Shown here: positions 44,019-53,279 of the stretch, in pieces
Layout: each line of letters begins with the position of its first letter
How positions within the stretch are numbered: the stretch's first letter is position 1
DNA from: Arthrobacter sp. AQ5-06
Lineage (GTDB): Bacteria; Actinomycetota; Actinomycetes; Actinomycetales; Micrococcaceae
DNA: 64,000 bases
Direction: 5' to 3'
Assembly: GCF_003287955.1 (NCBI RefSeq)
Contig: NZ_QMKP01000003.1
Location: forward strand, 1 to 64,000
Made by a program: the position numbers and the translations under genes
Notes under the pieces: generated by a model
The model's input: the letters and a program-made list of their open reading frames with translations, nothing else
Databases searched by the model: none
What the model was told of the DNA's origin: nothing

Positions 44019-44059
44019 CCTGAAAGTTCCGACACGCCTGCACCAAGCGTCCTAGATCT

Positions 44060-44088
44060 TTGACCTTGGGGCGCAGCGGGCCTAACGT
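44060..44088 (+). promoter_or_regulatory. Promoter of the second MerR gene
   Basis: TTGACC (44060-44065), a 17-bp spacer and TAACGT (44083-44088). It implies a ~140-base leader before the GTG start at 44233, so the gene is transcribed separately from ftsR. Confidence 0.55.
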
Positions 44089-44232
44089 CGAAGGTATCAA
44101 GCTCCCATTGCTTACAGCAGCCGCGCAAGTCACACTGTAAAAGTACGACCCCCGCGAAATTACATGCATGGACTTCATGCGTGCACCGGCTGAAGCAGTG
44201 GTCCCCGGGAGCTTATGACAAGGAGGATCCAG

Positions 44233-44829
44233 GTGAGTCCCAAAGGCGAAGCAGGCGGGCTGAAGCAGCCCACAACGGCTGGCGTGGCTGTGCCCGCGAG
44301 CGGTGCCCAGGGCCTCCTGTTTACCGAAGACCTTCCCGTTCTGGACGAGGACGCCGGTTACCGCGGCCCAACGGCCTGCAAGGCGGCCGGCATCACGTAC
44401 CGCCAACTGGACTACTGGGCACGCACCGGGCTGGTTGAGCCCGCCGTCCGCGGCGCCGCAGGCTCCGGCTCGCAGCGACTCTACGGCTTCCGGGACATTC
44501 TCGTCCTTAAGGTAGTAAAGCGGCTTCTAGACACCGGCGTTTCCCTGCAGCAGATCCGCACGGCGGTGGAACACCTGCGCGAACGCGGCGTGGAGGATCT
44601 GGCACAGATCACGCTCATGAGCGACGGCGCGAGCGTCTACGAATGCACCTCCGCTGACGAGGTCATCGATCTTGTCCAGGGCGGCCAAGGCGTTTTTGGC
44701 ATCGCCGTGGGCAGGGTCTGGCGCGAAGTCGAGGGCAGCCTGGCATCCCTGCCGAGCGAACACGCCGCCGAACAGTCCTTTCCCGACGACGAGCTGAGCA
44801 AGCGGCGCGCTGCCCGCAAGATCGGCTGA
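44233..44829 (+). CDS. MerR-family regulator (Rv1830 type)
   Basis: The protein has 198 residues. The MerR region reads ACKAAGITYRQLDYWARTGL and QRLYGFRDILVLKVVKRLLD; the C-terminal part ends in a basic SKRRAARKIG. GTG 44233 is chosen because AGGAGG (44221-44226) lies 6 bases before it; an ATG at 44215 lies 5' of that site. Rv1830 orthologues affect growth and cell-size control in mycobacteria; the regulon here is unknown. Confidence 0.88.
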   Translation: MSPKGEAGGLKQPTTAGVAVPASGAQGLLFTEDLPVLDEDAGYRGPTACKAAGITYRQLDYWARTGLVEPAVRGAAGSGSQRLYGFRDILVLKVVKRLLDTGVSLQQIRTAVEHLRERGVEDLAQITLMSDGASVYECTSADEVIDLVQGGQGVFGIAVGRVWREVEGSLASLPSEHAAEQSFPDDELSKRRAARKIG

Positions 44830-44845
44830 CACGGCACCAAGCAGA

Positions 44846-44882
44846 AGAGGCCACCTCCGGCAGCGGGGGTGGCCTCTTTTTG
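44846..44882 (+). terminator. Rho-independent terminator after the MerR gene
   Basis: AGAGGCCACC (44846-44855) pairs perfectly with GGTGGCCTCT (44868-44877) and is followed by TTTT. Confidence 0.94.
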
Positions 44883-44929
44883 TTGTCTGCGGAAGCCCTT
44901 GGCTGCAGCGGGGCGCTGCAGCCAAGGGA

Positions 44930-45763
44930 TTACCGCTGGGTGCGGTTGCGCAGGCCGCTTCCGGTCGCCATGAGGTTGACCAGGAGGGCGTCGAACAGTG
45001 CAGCGGATGATTTGGCGGATTCGCCGGGCCAGTGGTGCACCGGGTGTGCCGCGCCCTGGATCTGCTGCCAGTTCGCCTGTTCAGGAATGCGCGGGCTTAG
45101 CAGGAGGTCACCGAACATCGATTCCATTTCCGCGAGCCGGTAGGTGTGCTCGGATGAGCCCGTTCGCACGCGGTTGGCCACAATGCCTGCGGGGGATAGG
45201 TTGGGCGCGAATTCCTGCTTGAACAGCTGGATGGCGCGCATGGTCCGTTCCGTTCCCGCCACCGAGAAAAGTCCCGGCTCGGCCACCAGGGCCACCTTGT
45301 CACTCGCGGACCAGGCCATCCGGGTCAGCCCGTTCAGCGACGGTGGGCAGTCAATGAGGACCAGCTCGTAGCGGTCGGCGCCGGCCAGGACCGCGGAAAG
45401 CCTGCGGAGATCCCGACGGCCAAGGTCGGGGCGGTCGTAGATGCCGGTATACGCCGAGCCCACAGCGACGTCCAGTATGGCCGGTCCGGATCCGTTCGTA
45501 TGCGCTCGTGCCGTCCAGGAGCTGCCCGCGACATTGTCCGCCAGTTTGGCCCGGCGGGGGCTCTTGAGCATCCTGCCGATGTCCAGTTGGTCGCCGGCCT
45601 GGACCCCCAGGGCAGTGGTCGCGTCCGCATGGGGATCAAGGTCCACCACCAGTGTGGGGATGCCCGCGGCAAGCGCCGCAGACGCCAATCCTGTGGTGAC
45701 GGACGTCTTGCCGACTCCGCCCTTGAGGCTGCTGATGCTGACTACTTGCACTTGTGAGACCAA
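44930..45763 (-). CDS. Orphan ParA/MinD-family ATPase
   Basis: The protein has 277 residues from TTG 45763; GTG 45751 is an alternative start and neither has a clear Shine-Dalgarno. The deviant Walker A SSLKGGVGKTSVTT lies near residue 14, Walker A' LVVDLDPHADATT near 40 and Walker B LVLIDCPPSLNG near 130. No parB-like gene adjoins it. Related orphan ATPases position cellular cargo. It is divergent from pyc. Confidence 0.86.
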   Translation of the reverse strand: MVSQVQVVSISSLKGGVGKTSVTTGLASAALAAGIPTLVVDLDPHADATTALGVQAGDQLDIGRMLKSPRRAKLADNVAGSSWTARAHTNGSGPAILDVAVGSAYTGIYDRPDLGRRDLRRLSAVLAGADRYELVLIDCPPSLNGLTRMAWSASDKVALVAEPGLFSVAGTERTMRAIQLFKQEFAPNLSPAGIVANRVRTGSSEHTYRLAEMESMFGDLLLSPRIPEQANWQQIQGAAHPVHHWPGESAKSSAALFDALLVNLMATGSGLRNRTQR

Positions 45764-46052
45764 TACCTAACGCCGGCTGCCGTGTTGGGGGTAATGTTTG
45801 CTCCGGCACTGCCGAAGCTGGCGGCTCGAGCCGCCTTACTCATCATATGTGGCTGCGCCGGTGAATCCCGCCTTATGGGAACGCGGCACGGCACGGCGAT
45901 GGTAGGGGTGGCCGGTTCTGCCAGCCTCCGTCGATGCACGCGGGACATGACGGAAGTTTCTGTGACTGTGGCCACAATGATTTGTTTTTCTAAGCGCGGG
46001 TCTTAGACACTGTGACCACTTACCGATACACCCGCAATGATGCAGGAGAATT
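45764..46052. other. Divergent region between the ParA-like gene and pyc
   Basis: 289 bases without a gene. It holds a perfect 16-bp palindrome GGCGGCTCGAGCCGCC (45820-45835), TGTGGCCACA (45967-45976), and an inverted repeat TCTAAG/CTTAGA (45989-46007) 46 bases before pyc. AGGAG near 46043 serves pyc. The repeats are possible regulator sites; no confident promoter is called. Confidence 0.5.
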
Positions 46053-49000
46053 ATGTTTTCCAAGATTCTGGTGGCCAACCGCGGCGAAATCGCGATCAGG
46101 GCCTTCCGTGCCAGCTACGAGCTGGGCGCCAAGACCGTTGCTGTCTTCCCCAATGAGGACCGAAACTCGATCCACCGCCAGAAGGCCGATGAGGCATATC
46201 TGATCGGCGAAGTGGGGCATCCCGTCCGGGCCTACCTGGATGTTGCCGAAGTGGTCCGCGTCGCCAAGGAGTCCGGCGCCGATGCCATCTACCCCGGCTA
46301 CGGCTTCCTTTCGGAAAACCCGGACCTGGCCCGCGCAGCACAGGAAGCGGGCATCACCTTTGTTGGCCCGCCGGCTGAGGTGCTTGAGCTGGCCGGCAAC
46401 AAAGTTGCAGCGCTGAAGGCTGCCCGTAAGGCCGGTGTTCCGGTCCTGAAATCGAGCGAACCCTCGAAGGACATGGATGAGCTGATCGCTGCCGCCGACG
46501 AGATCGGTTTCCCCATCTTCGCCAAGGCCGTCGCCGGCGGCGGCGGACGTGGCATGCGCCGCGTCGACACGAGGGAAGCCCTTCCCGAGGCGTTGCAGGC
46601 CGCCATGCGCGAAGCCGATGCGGCATTCGGTGACCCCACCATGTTCCTGGAGCAGGCAGTGCTCCGCCCGCGCCACATCGAGGTGCAGATCCTGGCCGAC
46701 GCCGAGGGTAACGTCATCCACCTCTTCGAACGTGACTGCTCCATCCAGCGCCGTCACCAGAAGGTCATTGAGATCGCTCCCGCGCCCAACCTGGACGAAG
46801 GCATCCGCCAGGCCCTTTACCGTGACGCGGTGAAGTTCGCCAAGGCCCTGAACTACGTCAACGCCGGAACTGTGGAGTTCCTGGTGGACACCGTCGGCGA
46901 ACGCGCCGGACAGCACGTCTTCATCGAAATGAACCCCCGCATCCAGGTCGAACACACCGTCACTGAGGAAGTGACGGACGTTGACCTGGTGCAGGCACAG
47001 CTTCGGATCGCTTCCGGCGAGACCCTCGCGGAGCTCGGGCTCTCCCAGGAGACGGTCCAGCTCAAGGGCGCAGCCCTGCAGTGCCGCATCACCACTGAGG
47101 ACCCGGCCAACGGGTTCCGGCCGGATGTCGGGAAGATAACCGGCTACCGCTCCGCCGGCGGCGCCGGTGTAAGGCTCGACGGCGGCACCGTGTACTCGGG
47201 TGCCGAAATCAGCCCGCATTTTGACTCCTTGCTGGTGAAGCTGAGCTGCCGCGGCCGCGACTACCCGGCCGCCGTGGCCCGCGCACGCCGGGCACTCGCG
47301 GAGTTCCGCATCCGTGGTGTATCCACCAACATTTCCTTCCTCCAGGCCGTGCTCGACGATGCCGACTTTATTGCCGGCAACGTCGCCACGAATTTCATTG
47401 ACGAGCGTCCCCAGTTGCTGAAGGCCCGGGTCTCCGCCGACCGCGGCACCAAGCTCCTGACCTGGCTGGCCGAGGTCACAGTCAACAAGCCCAACGGCGA
47501 GCTGAAAGTGCACTCGGATCCGGCCGCCAAACTCCCCGTCGTTGCGGATCAGCAGGCAGCACCGGGATCGCGCCAGCGACTCCTGGAGCTTGGCCCCGAA
47601 GGCTTCGCCAAGGCCCTGCGTGAGCAGACCGCCGTGGCCGTCACCGACACCACCTTCCGCGACGCCCACCAGTCCCTGCTGGCCACCCGCGTGCGCACCC
47701 GCGACCTCGTGGCCGCCGGTCCAGCGGTCACAGCCCTCCTGCCGGAACTCCTGTCCGTTGAGGCCTGGGGCGGCGCCACCTACGATGTGGCACTGCGCTT
47801 CCTCGGCGAGGACCCCTGGGACCGCCTGGCCGCCCTGCGGAAGGCGCTGCCCAATGTCTGCCTGCAGATGCTGCTGCGCGGCCGGAACACGGTGGGCTAC
47901 ACGCCGTACCCTGAAGAGGTGACGGTGGCTTTCGTCAACGAGGCCGCCGCCACCGGTATCGACATTTTCCGCATCTTCGATGCCCTGAACGACGTGAACC
48001 AGATGGCCCCCGCCATCCGCGCCGTCCGGGACACCGGCACAGCTGTAGCCGAAGTAGCCCTGTGCTACACCGGCGACATGCTGAACCCGGACGAGAAGCT
48101 CTACACGCTGGACTACTACCTGGAACTGGCACAGCGGATTGTGGACGCCGGCGCACACATCCTGGCCATCAAGGACATGGCGGGGCTGCTCCGCCCGGCA
48201 GCGGCCGCCAAGCTGGTGGCTGCACTGCGCGAACGCTTTGACCTCCCGGTCCACCTCCACACGCATGACACAGCAGGTGGCCAGCTGGCCACCCTGCTGG
48301 CGGCAGTTGACGCCGGCGTGGACGCTGTTGACGTTGCATCCGCGTCGCTGGCCGGGACCACCAGCCAGCCGTCCGCCTCCGCCCTTGTGGCGGCGCTGGC
48401 GCACACCCCGCGGGACACCGGCTTGAGCCTTGACGCAGTCAGCTCCCTTGAGCCGTACTGGGAAGCAGTGCGCCGCGTCTATGCGCCGTTCGAGTCAGGC
48501 CTTCCAGGCCCCACCGGCCGTGTTTACCAGCACGAAATCCCGGGTGGGCAGCTGTCCAACCTGCGTCAGCAGGCCATGGCGCTGGGTCTGGGGGAGCGTT
48601 TCGAGGCGATCGAGGACATGTACACCGCGGCGGACCGCATCCTGGGCCGGCTGGTGAAGGTCACGCCGTCGTCTAAGGTGGTGGGCGACCTGGCCCTGCA
48701 TCTCGTGGGTCTCAACGCAGATCCGTCGGACTTCAACGAAAACCCGCAGAACTACGACATCCCCGACTCCGTCATCGGTTTCCTGTCCGGCGAACTCGGC
48801 GACCCGCCCGGAGGATGGCCGGAACCTTTCCGCACCAAAGCACTCCAGGGCCGCAGCATCAAGGTCCGCGACGTTGAGCTCAGCCCCGAGGACAGTGCCG
48901 CGCTCCAAGGTGATTCCAAGACCCGCCAGAGCACGCTGAACCGCCTGCTCTTCGAGGGCCCCACCAAGGACTACCTCAAGAGCGTGGAGACGTACGGCAA

Positions 49001-49454
49001 CATTTCCGTCCTCGACACCCGCGATTACCTTTACGGCCTTCAGCGCGGCGCCGAGCACGAGATTCAGCTGGAGAAGGGTGTCCGGCTGATCGCCTCGCTG
49101 GAAGCCGTCTCAGAACCCGATGAAAAGGGCATGCGCACGGTGATGTGCACCCTGAACGGCCAGTCCCGTCCGGTTGTGGTCCGTGACCGCTCCGTGGTGA
49201 GCAACGTCAAGGCCTCCGAGAAGGCAGACCCGGCCCAGCCGGGCCACGTTGCCGCGCCGTTCGCCGGCGCCGTCACCGTGACCGTCACGGCCGGTGACAC
49301 GGTCAACGCCGGTGACACGGTGGCCACCATCGAAGCGATGAAGATGGAAGCCTCCATTACGACGCCGGTGGCAGGCAAAGTATCGCGCCTCGCCATTTCA
49401 GCGGTGGAGCAGGTCCAGGGCGGGGACCTCCTCCTGGTCGTAGAGCAGGGCTAA
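46053..49454 (+). CDS. pyc: Pyruvate carboxylase
   Basis: The protein has 1133 residues, the full single-chain form. Order: biotin carboxylase (~1-450; FSKILVANRGEIAIRAFRA, AKAVAGGGGRGMR, FIEMNPRIQVEHTVTEEV), carboxyltransferase (~530-800; DTTFRDAHQSLLATRVRTRD, FRIFDALNDVNQM, HTHDTAGGQ with metal-binding His), the allosteric region, and biotinyl domain (ATIEAMKMEA, biotin-Lys near residue 1099). It makes oxaloacetate from pyruvate. CAGGAGAATT precedes the ATG. Together with the methylcitrate genes it controls the pyruvate-oxaloacetate node. Confidence 0.96.
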   Translation: MFSKILVANRGEIAIRAFRASYELGAKTVAVFPNEDRNSIHRQKADEAYLIGEVGHPVRAYLDVAEVVRVAKESGADAIYPGYGFLSENPDLARAAQEAGITFVGPPAEVLELAGNKVAALKAARKAGVPVLKSSEPSKDMDELIAAADEIGFPIFAKAVAGGGGRGMRRVDTREALPEALQAAMREADAAFGDPTMFLEQAVLRPRHIEVQILADAEGNVIHLFERDCSIQRRHQKVIEIAPAPNLDEGIRQALYRDAVKFAKALNYVNAGTVEFLVDTVGERAGQHVFIEMNPRIQVEHTVTEEVTDVDLVQAQLRIASGETLAELGLSQETVQLKGAALQCRITTEDPANGFRPDVGKITGYRSAGGAGVRLDGGTVYSGAEISPHFDSLLVKLSCRGRDYPAAVARARRALAEFRIRGVSTNISFLQAVLDDADFIAGNVATNFIDERPQLLKARVSADRGTKLLTWLAEVTVNKPNGELKVHSDPAAKLPVVADQQAAPGSRQRLLELGPEGFAKALREQTAVAVTDTTFRDAHQSLLATRVRTRDLVAAGPAVTALLPELLSVEAWGGATYDVALRFLGEDPWDRLAALRKALPNVCLQMLLRGRNTVGYTPYPEEVTVAFVNEAAATGIDIFRIFDALNDVNQMAPAIRAVRDTGTAVAEVALCYTGDMLNPDEKLYTLDYYLELAQRIVDAGAHILAIKDMAGLLRPAAAAKLVAALRERFDLPVHLHTHDTAGGQLATLLAAVDAGVDAVDVASASLAGTTSQPSASALVAALAHTPRDTGLSLDAVSSLEPYWEAVRRVYAPFESGLPGPTGRVYQHEIPGGQLSNLRQQAMALGLGERFEAIEDMYTAADRILGRLVKVTPSSKVVGDLALHLVGLNADPSDFNENPQNYDIPDSVIGFLSGELGDPPGGWPEPFRTKALQGRSIKVRDVELSPEDSAALQGDSKTRQSTLNRLLFEGPTKDYLKSVETYGNISVLDTRDYLYGLQRGAEHEIQLEKGVRLIASLEAVSEPDEKGMRTVMCTLNGQSRPVVVRDRSVVSNVKASEKADPAQPGHVAAPFAGAVTVTVTAGDTVNAGDTVATIEAMKMEASITTPVAGKVSRLAISAVEQVQGGDLLLVVEQG

Positions 49455-49467
49455 GCAGCCCAGACAT

Positions 49468-49525
49468 AAGAGGAAGGGCCCTCCCGGCTTGGAAGTTTAC
49501 TTCCGCCGGGAGGGCCCTTCCTCTT
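49468..49525. terminator. Bidirectional terminator between pyc and fadD
   Basis: A perfect 21-bp stem (49468-49488 with 49505-49525, AAGAGGAAGGGCCCTCCCGG...) whose loop itself contains GGAAG/CTTCC. It ends pyc (+) and the minus-strand ligase gene. Confidence 0.94.
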
Positions 49526-49537
49526 GCGTTGCGCCGC

Positions 49538-51346
49538 TTAGTCGCGCGGCGCGCCGTACATTTCCTCGATGACTGTCTCGAAGTCCTTCATCACCTGGGC
49601 CCGCTTCACCTTCATGGAGGGCGTCAGGTGGCCGGACGCTTCCGTGAAGTCGGAAGCGACGATCCGGAATGATTTGATGGCCTCCGCCTGCGACACGGAG
49701 GCGTTGGCCTGCGTGATGAGGTCCTGCACGGCGGCCTTGACCACCGGGTTCTCGACGGCTTCGTCGATCGTGGTGGTGGCCGGCAATCCGTGGCGCTGGA
49801 GCCAGCCAGGCAGGGCTTCTTGGTCCAGGGTCACCAGTGCGCCGATGAACGGCCGGTTGTCGCCCACCACCAGGACCTGGGAGACCAGCGCATCCGCCCG
49901 GATTTGGTCCTCCAGCAGGGCCGGAACCACGTTCTTGCCGCCGGCCGTGACAATGATTTCCTTCTTGCGACCGGTGATCCACAGGAAGCCGTTGTCGTCG
50001 AGCCGTCCGATGTCGCCGGTGCGGAACCAGTCATCGGCAAACGTTTCCGCCATCAGGTCATCGCGCTTGTAGTAGCCGCGCATGACGCAGACGCCCTTGG
50101 CCAGGATCTCGCCGTCTTCGGCGATCTTGACGGAGTTGCCCGGCAGGGGCTTGCCTACGGAACCGATCTTGATCAGTGCAGGCGTGTTGACGGAAATCGG
50201 GGCGGTTGTCTCCGTGAGGCCATACCCTTCAAGGATCTGCAGCCCGATGCCCTGGAAGAAGTGGCCCAGCCGTTCGCCGAGCGGACCGCCGCCGGACACA
50301 GCATGGGCCACGTTGCCGCCCATGGCAGCGCGCAGCTTTCCGTAGACGAGTTTGTCGAACACCGTGTGCTTGAGTTTCAGCCCCAGGCCAACGTGCCCGG
50401 CCTGCCGGGCTTTGGAGAACGCGATGGCGGTCTCCGTGGCCTTGTGGAAGATCGCACCCTTGCCGCCGTCTTCTGCCTTCGTCAGGGCCGAGTTGTACAC
50501 CTTTTCGAAGACGCGCGGGACGGCCAGGATGAACGTGGGCTGATAGCTCTGCAGGTCAGCCAGTAGGTTCTTGATGTCTGGGGTGTGCGCCACAGTGGCC
50601 CCGGCGGCCACGGCCAACACCGAAATGAACCGTGCAAAGACGTGGGCCAAAGGCAGGAACATGATGGTTTTGGACCGCTCGTTGACGACGCCGCCAAGCA
50701 GGGCCAGGGCGTTGTCGGACAGCTCAACGAAGTTGCCGTGGGTCAGCTCGCAGCCCTTGGGCCGGCCCGTGGTGCCGGAGGTGTAGATGAGGGTGGCAAC
50801 GTCACTGAGCCGCGCCGATGAGCGGCGGGCCTCAAGGTCGGCGTCGCTGACGTCCCGTCCGGCCTCACGGACGGCGTCCAGTCCGCCGCCTTCGAGCTGC
50901 CAGACATGCTGCAGGGCGGTGAGGCCTTCCGAGGTGGCAGCCTGCCGGATGATGTCCTCGTGGTGGGCGGCCTCGCCGAAGGCGGCCACCGCCCCGGAGT
51001 CACCGAGGTTCCAGGCAACCTGCGACGGCGATGAGGTCTCGTAGATGGGCACTGAGACGGCGCCGGCGAACCAGATGGCGAAGTCGATGAGGGCCCACTC
51101 ATAGCGTGTGCGGGACATGATGCCCACCCGGTCGCCGGCTCCCACGCCGCTGGCCATCAGGCCCTTCGCGAGGGCTGAGACGTCCGCCAGGAAGTCTGTG
51201 GCGGAGACGTCCCGCCAGGCGCCTGCGGAGTCCAGCCGCGAGAAGAGCGCCGGGTTGCTGGGCTTGGCTGCCTGCCGAAGCACAAGATCGGTGATGTTGG
51301 TCTCCGGTGGGACAACAACCAGGGGCGGAACACTGAATTCGCGCAC
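49538..51346 (-). CDS. fadD: Long-chain fatty-acid CoA ligase
   Basis: The protein has 602 residues from GTG 51346, 5 bases after AAAGGAG. In-frame ATGs upstream (51367 and 51454) lack a site. Motifs: YTSGTTGRPKGCELTHGN near residue 190, GYGLTETTAP near 345 and FRTGDIGRLDDNGFLWITGR near 430. The order and KEIIVTAGGKNV segment match FadD15-type ligases of the long-chain branch. It activates fatty acids for degradation or lipid synthesis. Separate from the 14839 ligase. Confidence 0.93.
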   Translation of the reverse strand: MREFSVPPLVVVPPETNITDLVLRQAAKPSNPALFSRLDSAGAWRDVSATDFLADVSALAKGLMASGVGAGDRVGIMSRTRYEWALIDFAIWFAGAVSVPIYETSSPSQVAWNLGDSGAVAAFGEAAHHEDIIRQAATSEGLTALQHVWQLEGGGLDAVREAGRDVSDADLEARRSSARLSDVATLIYTSGTTGRPKGCELTHGNFVELSDNALALLGGVVNERSKTIMFLPLAHVFARFISVLAVAAGATVAHTPDIKNLLADLQSYQPTFILAVPRVFEKVYNSALTKAEDGGKGAIFHKATETAIAFSKARQAGHVGLGLKLKHTVFDKLVYGKLRAAMGGNVAHAVSGGGPLGERLGHFFQGIGLQILEGYGLTETTAPISVNTPALIKIGSVGKPLPGNSVKIAEDGEILAKGVCVMRGYYKRDDLMAETFADDWFRTGDIGRLDDNGFLWITGRKKEIIVTAGGKNVVPALLEDQIRADALVSQVLVVGDNRPFIGALVTLDQEALPGWLQRHGLPATTTIDEAVENPVVKAAVQDLITQANASVSQAEAIKSFRIVASDFTEASGHLTPSMKVKRAQVMKDFETVIEEMYGAPRD

Positions 51347-51429
51347 TATAGCTCCTTTGATATCCATAGACCCGCACAGGGTATGCCTAAGACTAATACG
51401 CCTGTAACTTGGCCGTGCAGAAACAAACC

Positions 51430-51441
51430 TACTGGCCAGTA
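51430..51441. promoter_or_regulatory. Palindrome TACTGGCCAGTA upstream of fadD
   Basis: A perfect 12-bp palindrome in the fadD/ROK-kinase divergent gap, 84 bases before the fadD start. The ACTGGCCAGT core is like a TetR or FadR-type operator; the protein is unknown. Confidence 0.45.
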
Positions 51442-51509
51442 ACATATGAGTCAAAGAGGAGTGCGGAGGCCCTGGGCCCGGCCTCCGGCGCTGCCCGCCC
51501 GGTGCGACC

Positions 51510-51515
51510 TAGAAT
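51510..51515 (+). promoter_or_regulatory. -10 element of ROK kinase gene
   Basis: TAGAAT lies 8 bases before ATG 51524, so the transcript would begin at or almost at the start codon. No convincing -35 is seen. Confidence 0.55.
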
Positions 51516-51523
51516 GAAGCACT

Positions 51524-52612
51524 ATGTACGTAACGCCCCCCGGTGAGCCAGCCGCTCCGCTCCGACGTCCAGCCCCTTGGCGGCGGCGGCCGCTGGCCTT
51601 GAGGGCCCGGCCCAGGCGAGGGGAAACGTTCCGCGAGCACCTGCGACTCGGGCGCAAGGGGCTGGCAATCGGCATCGATATCGGCGGCACAAAGGTCGCC
51701 GCCGGCGTGGTGGATGCCGACGGAAGGATCCTGAGCGAGGCCCGGCGGAACACCCCGGGCAGCGACCCGCGTGCGGTAGAGCAGGTCATCGTAGAGCTCG
51801 TGGACGAACTCGGAGCCGGCCACAGGGTTTGGTCAGTAGGCATCGGTGCGGCCGGTTGGATGGATCTGGACGGCGGAACCGTGCTTTTCAGTCCTCACCT
51901 CGCCTGGCGCAACGAGCCGTTGCGGGCAAACCTGCAGCGACTGCTGCGCCGGCCTGTGCTGCTGACGAACGACGCCGACGCCGCGGCCTGGGCGGAATGG
52001 CGCTTTGGTGCGGGGCAGGGCGAGGACAGGCTGGTTTGCATCACCCTCGGTACCGGTATCGGCGGTGCCATGGTGATGGACGGACGGGTGGAGCGCGGCC
52101 GGTTTGGTGTAGCCGGCGAATTCGGCCACCAGATCATCATGCCCGGCGGGCAGCGTTGTGAGTGCGGCAACCGGGGTTGCTGGGAGCAGTACGCCTCGGG
52201 CAACGCACTGGGCCGGGAAGCGAGGATTCTGGCGCGCGCCAATTCGCCGGTTGCGCAGGAGCTGCTGGCCGCCGTCGGCGGTGATGCGGAGCAGATCACC
52301 GGGGCGATTGTCACTGATCTGGCACTCGCCGGTGACGCGGCCTGCCGCGAACTCCTGGATGAAGTGGGTGAATGGCTAGGCCTGGGATTGGCGAACCTGG
52401 CGGCATCTTTGGATCCGGGGCTGTTCGTGATCGGCGGGGGACTATGTTCGGCAGGGGACCTGCTGGTGGAGCCGGCTCGTAAAGCGTTCGCCCGGAACCT
52501 TACCGGCCGTGGCTTCCGTCCGGCGGCCGGCATCGAGCTGGCGGCGCTCGGACCAAACGCGGGGCTCATCGGGGCGGCCGATCTGTCCCGCGTCAGCAGC
52601 CGCATGCGGTGA
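51524..52612 (+). CDS. ROK-family sugar kinase (glucokinase-like)
   Basis: The protein has 362 residues. The ATP motif IGIDIGGTKVAAGVVD lies near residue 50, the substrate Asp in LTNDADAAAWAEW near 150, GTGIGGAMV near 178 and the ROK zinc motif CECGNRGCWE near 212. It probably phosphorylates glucose with ATP. The first ~46 residues are Arg/Pro-rich and outside the core; a start after ~45 residues would also give a complete enzyme, but the -10 element supports ATG 51524. It is convergent with the next gene, 10 bases away. Confidence 0.88.
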   Translation: MYVTPPGEPAAPLRRPAPWRRRPLALRARPRRGETFREHLRLGRKGLAIGIDIGGTKVAAGVVDADGRILSEARRNTPGSDPRAVEQVIVELVDELGAGHRVWSVGIGAAGWMDLDGGTVLFSPHLAWRNEPLRANLQRLLRRPVLLTNDADAAAWAEWRFGAGQGEDRLVCITLGTGIGGAMVMDGRVERGRFGVAGEFGHQIIMPGGQRCECGNRGCWEQYASGNALGREARILARANSPVAQELLAAVGGDAEQITGAIVTDLALAGDAACRELLDEVGEWLGLGLANLAASLDPGLFVIGGGLCSAGDLLVEPARKAFARNLTGRGFRPAAGIELAALGPNAGLIGAADLSRVSSRMR

Positions 52613-52622
52613 CGGACGCTCC

Positions 52623-53279
52623 TCAGACGCGGGCGCCGTCGTCGTTCTCGTCTTTTTCCTGGGGCAGCTTCATGATCAGGTAAACCACGGCAAGGATGAA
52701 CACTGCCACCATGCCCACTATCGCCAGCAGCGGCGCTGACCGCCAGAACATGACGGCCAGAAGCAAGGCAAGGGGCGCACCAATTGCGCCGAGCCAGGCA
52801 AGCATGGTCAGGGGATCCGTCCCGGCAAGGCTTGGCGGTTCTTCGGGAACGAAGTCCCCGGCGTCGCCCTCCACAGCATAGTCACGCGGGCCCAAGTCGG
52901 CGGCGTCGACCTGCCCGCCGTCGCCCTCCCCGCCGTCGCCCTCCCCGCCGTCGCCGGCGCCCGGCGACGCCGCCAGCCGTTCGGCTGCGGACAGTTCGGT
53001 GGGGGGTGTTCCCGCCAGACCCAGCGGATCAAAGTCGCGGAACGTCGAAGACCTGCCGGACCCGGCCACTGCGTCCGGGCCCGCTGGATCAGGAGTTTTG
53101 ACACCAGGACCTTGCGGGTTACTGCCCGTGGCATCAGGGCCCGGGGCGTTCGCACCGGGGGTGATGGCACTGGCCGGGTCCGTGCCGGTAGGGGCTCCGG
53201 GCTTCTCTTCGAGCCGGGCTACAAGGTCCAGCCACACAGCATCGTCCTGGTCCGGTGAGCCCGAGTCGGGCCTATTCAT
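52623..53279 (-). CDS. Membrane protein with acidic Pro/Gly-rich head
   Basis: The protein has 218 residues from ATG 53279, after CAGGAGGG about 8 bases upstream. Residues ~1-150 are disordered, rich in Pro, Gly, Asp, Ala, with a DGGEGDGGEGDGG repeat. Two hydrophobic spans follow (TMLAWLGAIGAPLALLLAVM and APLLAIVGMVAVFILAVVYL), then a short charged tail. No family is recognised. Its start overlaps the end of the hydrolase gene, so the three minus-strand genes form one operon. Confidence 0.75.
   Translation of the reverse strand: MNRPDSGSPDQDDAVWLDLVARLEEKPGAPTGTDPASAITPGANAPGPDATGSNPQGPGVKTPDPAGPDAVAGSGRSSTFRDFDPLGLAGTPPTELSAAERLAASPGAGDGGEGDGGEGDGGQVDAADLGPRDYAVEGDAGDFVPEEPPSLAGTDPLTMLAWLGAIGAPLALLLAVMFWRSAPLLAIVGMVAVFILAVVYLIMKLPQEKDENDDGARV
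52916..52955 (-). repeat. 15-bp tandem repeat
   Basis: CGCCGTCGCCCTCCC (+ strand) occurs twice plus 10 bases, coding the DGGEG repeats of the membrane protein. Confidence 0.85.

Noticed and set aside
45820..45835. The 16-bp palindrome as a terminator
   Set aside because: It lies between divergent genes, where no transcript should end, and has no T run.
46020..48404. A 794-codon minus-strand open frame
   Set aside because: It lies entirely antisense to pyc, has no recognisable domain and reflects high GC codon bias.
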